Shown piece by piece: positions 16,137-22,083 of a DNA stretch of 36,261 bases. The position numbers and the translations under genes are program-made. Source of the stretch: Lysobacterales bacterium (GTDB lineage: Bacteria > Pseudomonadota > Gammaproteobacteria > Xanthomonadales > Rhodanobacteraceae). Location: the NCBI GenBank assembly GCA_014338185.1, contig QUBV01000030.1, forward strand, positions 1 through 36,261, written 5' to 3'. The notes below the pieces were generated by a model. That model did not search any database. It was not told where the DNA came from and saw only the letters and a program-made list of their open reading frames with translations. The stretch's first letter is position 1. Each line of letters begins with the position of its first letter.

Positions 16137-16868
16137 TCAGTGCGGCAGCCAGGCAGTGCCGCCCAGCGCCTGGGTCTGTTGCCGGATCCACGCCGCACGG
16201 CGCAACACGTAGGCGCTGGGGCGGTCGATCCTCAGGCGCAGCGGATTGGGCAGCACGGCGGCGAGCAACGCGGCCTGCTGCGCGTCGAGGCGGTCGGGGC
16301 GCGTGCGGAAATAGACGCGGCTGGCGGCGCCGACGCCGTAGGTGCCCTCGCCGAACTGGGCGATGTTGAGGTACATCTCGAGGATGCGGCGCTTGGGCCA
16401 CAGCGCCTCGATCAGCACGGTGAAGTACGCCTCCAGTCCCTTGCGCAGGAAGCTGCGACCGTTCCACAGGAACAGGTTCTTGGCCACCTGTTGGCTGATG
16501 GTGCTGGCGCCACGCAGGCGCGCGCCCTCATCGGCCGCATCGAGCGCCTTCTGGATCTGTTCGAAATCGAAGCCGTGGTGGACCGGGAAACGCTGGTCTT
16601 CGGCTGCGACCAGTGACAGCGGCACCAGGGGTGTCACCGCGTTCCAGTCGACCCATTGGTAGCGCAGGCGGTAGCGCGCATCGCCGCGCCACTGTGCGGC
16701 GAGCCAGTCCTGCAGCATCACGGCCGACACCGGTGGCGGCACGAAGCGCAGTGCCAGCACCGTAACGATCCCGGCCACGAACCACACGAATGTGGCCAGG
16801 ACGAGCAGGCGCAGGCAGCGCCGCCACCAGGGTTTCCTGCGTGCCTTGGCCATGCCGTGCGGGACCAT
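16137..16868 (-). CDS. mtgA: monofunctional biosynthetic peptidoglycan transglycosylase
   Basis: This protein of up to 243 residues polymerises lipid II into glycan strands on the outer face of the inner membrane. A single N-terminal membrane anchor (about 19-41) follows an Arg/Lys-rich start. The GT51 motifs are all present in order: AAEDQRFPVHHGFD with the catalytic Glu, GASTISQQVAKNLFLW, RSFLRKGLEA and KRRILEMYLNIAQFGEGTYGVG. It lacks a transpeptidase domain, as expected for MtgA. The start is uncertain. The ATG at 16868 directly abuts a strong hairpin and has no ribosome-binding site, and a second ATG at 16853 (MAKARRKPWW) is equally plausible. Confidence 0.94.
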   Translation of the reverse strand: MVPHGMAKARRKPWWRRCLRLLVLATFVWFVAGIVTVLALRFVPPPVSAVMLQDWLAAQWRGDARYRLRYQWVDWNAVTPLVPLSLVAAEDQRFPVHHGFDFEQIQKALDAADEGARLRGASTISQQVAKNLFLWNGRSFLRKGLEAYFTVLIEALWPKRRILEMYLNIAQFGEGTYGVGAASRVYFRTRPDRLDAQQAALLAAVLPNPLRLRIDRPSAYVLRRAAWIRQQTQALGGTAWLPH

Positions 16869-16898
16869 GCGACCCGCGCACGAGGGTGCGCGGGTCGC
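16869..16898. terminator. perfect 13-bp hairpin between the subtilase gene and mtgA
   Basis: Thirteen bases (16869-16881) pair perfectly with 16886-16898 around a 4-base loop. The hairpin lies just after the subtilase stop on the minus strand and touches the first possible mtgA ATG. It has no T-run. It could end the long subtilase transcript, shape mtgA translation, or both. Confidence 0.5.
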
Positions 16899-16921
16899 AG
16901 GATACGGTCCACGTCAGCGCG

Positions 16922-19900
16922 TCAGTGGCACACGTAGTCGCCGCTCACCTCGCCGTCCTCGAAGCCGCTGGCGAAGATCACGTCGGCATTGGGCGTGGTG
17001 TCGTCGCTCATGCTCACCTCGTCGAGCAGGAAGCCGTCGAAGTTTGCCGCCGGGTCCGACGACATGCGCCAGCGCAGTTGCACGGTCTGTCCCGCATAGC
17101 TGGCCAGGCTGACCGAGAACGGCTTGAACACGGCGGTGGCCGAGCCGTTGTTCGGGTTGGCATTGTTGCTGGCCGTGCTCACGCCGCTGAACGCGCCGTG
17201 GCTGCTGGCGAAGCCGCAGGAGTTCACCGGCGGATTCTGCGTCTGCGCGAAGCTGCTCGGATAACCACCGGTCGGGGGCAGGTCCTGCCAGGTGCTGCCG
17301 CCATCGGTGGAGATCTCCATGACCACGCCGTCCCACTGGTACTCGAGGTCGTACCGGGCCTTGAAGCTCAGTGTCGCGCCGCTGTTGAGCGTGAGCGGAG
17401 GCAGCGTGATGCTCGCACAGGTCATGTCCGGATACGGCTGGTTGTCTGCCGCGTTGTGGTAGCTCAGGCTGCCGTTGCTGGCCGCCGAATCGGTGACCTG
17501 CCATGGCGCTTGCAGCGCCATGTAGCTGTGCGTGTCGACATCGTCGAGCAGCGTGGCCGGGTTGGGGCCGTCGGGTCCGGTCGGGGTGATGTTGAGCACG
17601 CGCGACAGCGGCGACAGGTTGCCGAGGCTGTCCTGGGCCGATACGCGGTAGTAGTACGGTTGGCCGTTGCTCACGGCGGTGTCGGTGAAGCCCGCGGTTG
17701 CCAGCGCGCTGGCGATGGTCGTGGGCGCGCTGAAGTAGGGGTCGACGTCACGCTCCACGGTGTAGGTGATGCCGCTGGACAGCGGACAGTTGGCACTGGC
17801 CGGGTCCCAGCCCAGCGTCACCGCGCAACTGCCCGCCGCGCCGTTGCCGGCCAACGACTGGCCATCGAAGCTGGGCATCAGCGAACAGGTATCGTCGGAG
17901 ACCACCTCGACGCAGGCCGAGGCGTCGCCTTCGACATCACCCTGCACGCCACGCACCTTGTAGGCGTAGCTGTAGCCACCGATCGTGGTGTCGTCCACCA
18001 GTGGCGCCGCGGCACCGGTGGCCACCATGCGGAAATCGCCTGCCGCCGCGCTCGCGCAGGTGCCGTCGGCGCGATAGAGCTGGAAGCCCTGCGCGCCGGC
18101 GGCGCTGTCGAACGCAACTGCGATGCCGCTGCTGCCGTTGCTGCTGGCGTTGACCGAAGTAGGCGCCGGGAACACGGCCGGGTCTGGAATCGCGAAGCGG
18201 CCGGACACGGCCAGCGCGTAGCCTTGCCGGTCGGACCCTTCGGCACCGTTGCCGGGCACGTTGCCGGCCTTGACGCGGAACGTGTAGGCGCCCGCGCTCG
18301 GCGCGGGCAGGCGCACCTGCTCCACGGTGTTCTTGTTGTCCGCGCTGCCGCCGGTCTGCGAGGCGCCGCCACTGAACACGTTGCCAAGGTAGGTGCCGCC
18401 GGGGCCGATGACCTCGAGGTCGAGGTTGTTGATCAGGGCCGAGGTCGCACCCGGGGCGGCGTCGGCATCGAACCACACCAGCGTCGCGCGCAGTTCCGAA
18501 CCCGCCTGCACGTTGTCGATCGTGTACTCGTTGACCCCGCCGGTCTGCAGGCCAGCGCCGTTGCTGCGCTCGAACAGGCGCAGGCGGCGGCTGTCATCGC
18601 CACCGGCCATGGTGTCGTTGAACCACAGGTTGCCATCGAGCCAGGCGCGGCCCCAGCCGGTGCCGGTGTTGGGCCAGCCGGCCGCGGCGTTGGTGCTCGC
18701 GTTGGTGCTGTTGAGCAGGATCGCCTTGAGTGCGGCACCGGTCGGGTTGTAGGCATCGGCGGCCTGCTTCTCGCCGCGCGGATAGTAGCCGTCGGCGAAG
18801 AACTGGCGCACGAGCAGCGCATTGCCCGTGAGCGTGGGCGCGGCCATCGAGGTGCCCGACATCGAGGCCGTGACCGGTGCCTGGATGGTCATGTTGAAGC
18901 TGGTCTGGTTCCTGGCCGACACGATCGCGGTGCCGGGCGCGGCGATGTCGGGTTTCATGCGTCCGTCGGCCGCCGGTCCCGAGTTGGAGTAGCTGGCCTT
19001 GGTGAGGCTGCCGCCGTGGCCGAGCGCGGCCACCGCCAGGCTGTTCTTGGCGTTGGCGGGCGAGCCGGTCGCGTTGGGGCCGGCCACGTCGTTACCAGCG
19101 GCCACCACCACCAGCAGGTCCTCGTTGCGGCGCGTGGCGCGGTCGAGTTCGGCGTCGTTGCCCATGTAGGCGCCCGCGGTCTGCGCGCCCCAGCTGTTGT
19201 TGTGCACGCGTGCGCCACCCGCATAGGCCTGGTCGAGCGTGCCGCCGAAGTCACTGATGATGATCGAGGTCGCCGACGCGGGGCCGGCATCCTGGAACAA
19301 CAGCTGCGCGCCCGGCGCCATGCCGTCGGCGAGATCGTGGTTGGGCAGCAGCGGCGTCGCCGCCAGATAGGTGCTCGCACCGAAGGTGCCCGCGGCATCG
19401 CCGAGCACGGTGCCGGAGACGTGTGTGCCGTGGCCGGACGTGAAGTCGTAGTTGATCGGCCCATCCGGCTGCAGCCAGTAGGCGATGATCTTGTTGTCCG
19501 GATGCAGCGTGCCGATGTTGGGCAGCACCGGTGGCGGATTGTCCGACGGGGTGATCTCCACATGCGGGCCCAGCCCCTTGTCGAGCGCGGTGAACCAGGC
19601 TGCATTGGGCGAGGTGCCGCTGTCGGCCACCGCGGCGATCTGGCCGGTGCCGGTGATGCCGTGGTCCCACAGGGGCCGCGCGCCGCAGCCCGGGCCACTG
19701 CCCGCGCAGTTGGAGGTGTAGTTGCCCTGGATCGCGCCCGCGCTGGCGGCATTCATGGTCGTGGTCGGCAGCCAGGGCGCGACATAGGACACGCCCTCGA
19801 TCGCACTGGCGACCTCGATCAGGGTGTCCAGGCTCGCGCGGCTCACGGCGGCGCGCACATACGGCAGCGCGGCAGCACGTTGGCTGCGCATCGTGATGGT

Positions 19901-20473
19901 CACGCCCGGAACCTTCTTGACGAGTTCGGCTGCGATGCTGGCCGAGGACACGCCGTCGAACGCGTTGATGCGCAGCTCATAGCTGCCATCGGCCTGCAGC
20001 GCAGGGGAATCGGCGCGCTGGGCGAGCCACAATTGCGCATCGAGCTTGAGCGCCGGCTGCAGCAGGTCGGCCCAGCGCACGGCCTGATTGGCGCGCAGGT
20101 CGCGCAGGCCGGCATGGCCCAGTCGCACGTAGTAGGCGTTGTTGGGCAGGTAGGCGAGGAACTGCACTCCCTGGCGCTGCAGCGACCCGCGCGCCTGCGC
20201 GAGCGTGGCCGCGTCGTGGAACTGCACGATCGCGTAGGCCGACGCCTTGACCGGCGCCGCCGCACCGATCGCGTGCACATCCAGCTGCTGCTGCAGCGGA
20301 TCGAAGATGCCCGCGCGCGAGATGAGTTGTGACGGATTGTCACGCGCGTTGTCGATTGCGGCGACGGTGGGATGGGTGGCGGCAAGTTCGGTGGCGGCAG
20401 GTGCGGCGGCGGCGATGGCAAGGCCGATCGCGGCGGCCAGCGCGCGCACGCGCAAGGACGTGGGAGAGATCAC
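16922..20473 (-). CDS. secreted S8 (subtilisin-like) serine peptidase with C-terminal beta-rich and FnIII-like domains
   Basis: This 1183-residue protein begins with a signal peptide (cleavage near residue 27) and an N-terminal region of about 220 residues that looks like an inhibitor/propeptide. The S8 catalytic triad is complete: D284 in AVADSG, H348 in GHGTHVSG and S542 in SGTSMAAP, with oxyanion N461 in AAGND. After the catalytic domain comes a jelly-roll-like segment (about 620-760) resembling KP-43-type subtilases. Repeated beta-sandwich segments with fibronectin-III-like features follow, then a region rich in Ser, Asn and Gly. The tail has IFASGFEDG and ends in CH, a pattern I associate with exported Xanthomonadales proteins. 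The GTG start at 20473 follows GGGG. It is probably an extracellular protease for nutrient capture. Confidence 0.92.
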   Translation of the reverse strand: MISPTSLRVRALAAAIGLAIAAAAPAATELAATHPTVAAIDNARDNPSQLISRAGIFDPLQQQLDVHAIGAAAPVKASAYAIVQFHDAATLAQARGSLQRQGVQFLAYLPNNAYYVRLGHAGLRDLRANQAVRWADLLQPALKLDAQLWLAQRADSPALQADGSYELRINAFDGVSSASIAAELVKKVPGVTITMRSQRAAALPYVRAAVSRASLDTLIEVASAIEGVSYVAPWLPTTTMNAASAGAIQGNYTSNCAGSGPGCGARPLWDHGITGTGQIAAVADSGTSPNAAWFTALDKGLGPHVEITPSDNPPPVLPNIGTLHPDNKIIAYWLQPDGPINYDFTSGHGTHVSGTVLGDAAGTFGASTYLAATPLLPNHDLADGMAPGAQLLFQDAGPASATSIIISDFGGTLDQAYAGGARVHNNSWGAQTAGAYMGNDAELDRATRRNEDLLVVVAAGNDVAGPNATGSPANAKNSLAVAALGHGGSLTKASYSNSGPAADGRMKPDIAAPGTAIVSARNQTSFNMTIQAPVTASMSGTSMAAPTLTGNALLVRQFFADGYYPRGEKQAADAYNPTGAALKAILLNSTNASTNAAAGWPNTGTGWGRAWLDGNLWFNDTMAGGDDSRRLRLFERSNGAGLQTGGVNEYTIDNVQAGSELRATLVWFDADAAPGATSALINNLDLEVIGPGGTYLGNVFSGGASQTGGSADNKNTVEQVRLPAPSAGAYTFRVKAGNVPGNGAEGSDRQGYALAVSGRFAIPDPAVFPAPTSVNASSNGSSGIAVAFDSAAGAQGFQLYRADGTCASAAAGDFRMVATGAAAPLVDDTTIGGYSYAYKVRGVQGDVEGDASACVEVVSDDTCSLMPSFDGQSLAGNGAAGSCAVTLGWDPASANCPLSSGITYTVERDVDPYFSAPTTIASALATAGFTDTAVSNGQPYYYRVSAQDSLGNLSPLSRVLNITPTGPDGPNPATLLDDVDTHSYMALQAPWQVTDSAASNGSLSYHNAADNQPYPDMTCASITLPPLTLNSGATLSFKARYDLEYQWDGVVMEISTDGGSTWQDLPPTGGYPSSFAQTQNPPVNSCGFASSHGAFSGVSTASNNANPNNGSATAVFKPFSVSLASYAGQTVQLRWRMSSDPAANFDGFLLDEVSMSDDTTPNADVIFASGFEDGEVSGDYVCH

Positions 20474-20551
20474 GGATTACCCCAAGGATGGATGGAAGCC
20501 GGGAATGGCGCTGCGCAGCCTACCGCCGCCGGCTGCCTGGCTCAACGTCAG

Positions 20552-20565
20552 CCTGCACTTGCAGG
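20552..20565. repeat. palindrome CCTGCA-CT-TGCAGG in a divergent promoter region
   Basis: This perfect 6-2-6 inverted repeat lies in the 227-base gap between the subtilase gene (minus) and the exported protein gene (plus). Its central ten bases, TGCACTTGCA, are identical to the complement of the centre of the candidate MarR operator at 10232-10251. It may be a second operator of the same regulator or a related one. Confidence 0.35.
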
Positions 20566-20610
20566 AGATATTGTTCGTGTCTGAATCTGTTAGGTTTTCG
20601 TGAAATGCGC

Positions 20611-20616
20611 TATGAT
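20611..20616 (+). promoter_or_regulatory. -10 box TATGAT for the 20701 gene
   Basis: TATGAT matches the sigma-70 -10 consensus at five of six positions and lies 85 bases upstream of the ATG at 20701. No good -35 element stands 16-18 bases before it, so the promoter may depend on an activator. Confidence 0.45.
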
Positions 20617-20700
20617 GACGCCGTGCCTGGTCGCGCGCTGGAACTTGAGCAAGCCATCGGGCGTCTGAACGATTCACCGCTTGGGTTTGCGCAGCCGCCA

Positions 20701-21681
20701 ATGAAACCGCATGTCGCCTTGTTGTTGCTGTCGTTGCTGCCGCTTGCGGCGGTCGCGCAGCAGCCGCTCGGCACGGAATCGGCCACGCCGCTGGTGGATC
20801 GCCTGCTCGCCACCGACCTCGATCGGGGCGATGACTTGGCCGGTGCTCCAGTGTTGCCGATCTGGTCCGGCGCGGACGGCAAGCTGCTCGCCGTGGTCGC
20901 ACTGCCGCCGGGCTGGACTGCGCCTGGCCAGCCGCTGTCGCCGACTCCTTTCGGCGCAGTGACTTGGGGTCCGGTCGGATCCCAGACGGTGGGCGGCGGC
21001 ATTACGCTGCAGTTCGCCAGCGGCCTGCACCTGGATACCCTGCTCGGGCGTTACCTGCCCACGCTGGCGCCTTGCGCAGGTGGAGATTGCATTGTCCCGG
21101 CGGCTCCAGTCGCGGAGATGGCCAGTGGCGTGCTCGGCATGGGCTGGACCTCGCCTCAGGGCACGATCGACCTGAGCTATGGCTTGTCCTGGCTCAAGTC
21201 GACCCTGCCGCTGACCGCGCCGGACGGTGGCTTCGATCTGCTGTCACCGCCCGAGGTTGGCGCGGGCCTGGGATTGCTGCCGCGCCTGGTCGATGAGCGC
21301 TCGGCCATGTTCGCGCGCGGCCGTTGGCGGTTCGACCAGGACAGCGCGCTTGATCTCACCGCGAGCTACGCGCGGCTGCATGGCTCACGCATGGCGGGGG
21401 CGGCCTTGCCGGATGTCGATCTCGACCAGCTGTCGCTGAGCCTGGGCCTCGACGTGGGCTCGCTGCGCGGTGCGATCGTCGGGCATGTGCTGCGCAGCGA
21501 CGACCCGCTGCTCGCGGGCAGGCGCTGGACCACGCTCGACCTGGGCATTTCCTGGCGTACGCCGTGGGCTGGCGAGCTCAGCGTGGGCGCCCAGAACCTG
21601 CTCGCGAAACCGGCCAGTTCGCCCCGCGACGGGGACGGCCAAGCTCGCACGCCCTATATTCAGTACCGGCAAGACCTGTAA
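20701..21681 (+). CDS. exported protein of unknown function, probable outer-membrane beta-barrel
   Basis: I do not recognise a named family for this 326-residue protein. It starts with a clear signal peptide (MKPHVALLLLSLLPLAAVAQ, cleavage near residue 20). The mature part has alternating hydrophobic and polar residues in many short strands, for example GGGITLQFASGLHLDTLLGRYL, LDLTASYARLHG and WTTLDLGISWRTPWAGELSVGAQNLLA. It ends in YIQYRQDL. This pattern is typical of a small outer-membrane barrel, although the last residue is Leu rather than Phe. One CAGGDC segment could form a disulfide. The ATG at 20701 is chosen because the signal peptide begins there; earlier in-frame codons would bury it. 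It is divergent from the subtilase gene and 402 bases before the TonB receptor. Confidence 0.75.
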   Translation: MKPHVALLLLSLLPLAAVAQQPLGTESATPLVDRLLATDLDRGDDLAGAPVLPIWSGADGKLLAVVALPPGWTAPGQPLSPTPFGAVTWGPVGSQTVGGGITLQFASGLHLDTLLGRYLPTLAPCAGGDCIVPAAPVAEMASGVLGMGWTSPQGTIDLSYGLSWLKSTLPLTAPDGGFDLLSPPEVGAGLGLLPRLVDERSAMFARGRWRFDQDSALDLTASYARLHGSRMAGAALPDVDLDQLSLSLGLDVGSLRGAIVGHVLRSDDPLLAGRRWTTLDLGISWRTPWAGELSVGAQNLLAKPASSPRDGDGQARTPYIQYRQDL

Positions 21682-21701
21682 CTCACCGTCATCTCGCCAA
21701 T

Positions 21702-21717
21702 CGCCCGGATCCGGGCG
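21702..21717 (+). terminator. palindromic hairpin after the 20701-21681 gene
   Basis: CGCCCGGATCCGGGCG is a perfect 16-base palindrome starting 21 bases after the stop codon. It can fold as a GC-rich stem. No T-run follows directly, so it is a possible Rho-assisted or weak terminator. Confidence 0.35.
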
Positions 21718-22009
21718 TGTGCGGCATCGGCTTGTTTCCCCATTCACGCCTGCGCCGGTTGGTGATCCGACCTGGCCCCTGCGGAGCGGGCTGCGTACGG
21801 CATCAGGCCGGGGCATGGCGCGGCGCGGCCCGGCCGCCCACGCAGATTGCCGATCTTTCCGCAAGTGCCATCGGCGCCTCCGACAGCACCCGGTCATAGT
21901 TCTCAAGGTATTGATTTATATGGCGATTCCTGGGATGTTAAGGCACGGAACAGGGATTCCAAGTTCGTAAGAATCTTGTTAGTATCCCGAACTGCCGAGG
22001 AATTTGGTG

Positions 22010-22023
22010 GGCCACATGTGGCC
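22010..22023. repeat. palindrome GGCCACATGTGGCC upstream of the TonB receptor
   Basis: This perfect 14-base palindrome lies 61 bases before the receptor ATG, just downstream of the candidate promoter. The location would suit a repressor operator. No regulator gene is adjacent. Confidence 0.35.
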
Positions 22024-22083
22024 GTCCCCAGGATGGGAAAGCACTTGTCCCGAGCTGTGACAACTCTGACGTTGGAGAGTGAA

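Larger units (their letters stand above)
21682..22083 (+). promoter_or_regulatory. 402-bp leader and promoter region of the TonB-dependent receptor
   Basis: No convincing gene lies here. The second half (about 21895-22005) is much richer in A and T than its surroundings, as promoter regions are in such genomes. The best promoter candidate is TTCCAA at 21957-21962 with TAGTAT at 21980-21985, spaced by 17 bases. It would give a leader of about 90 bases. A terminator-like palindrome for the preceding gene lies at 21702-21717 and another palindrome at 22010-22023. The receptor reading frame is open back to 21847, but that extension has no signal peptide character. Confidence 0.4.

Noticed and set aside
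16790-20332. 1180-codon open frame on the plus strand opposite the subtilase
   Set aside because: It is the antisense of a gene with a full catalytic triad and signal peptide. Its composition (Arg, Gly, Val, His) is that of a mirror frame, and it has no domain pattern.
21847-22083. N-terminal extension of the TonB receptor by 79 codons
   Set aside because: The signal peptide begins at the ATG at 22084, which has GGAGAG in front. The extension lies in AT-rich promoter-like DNA.
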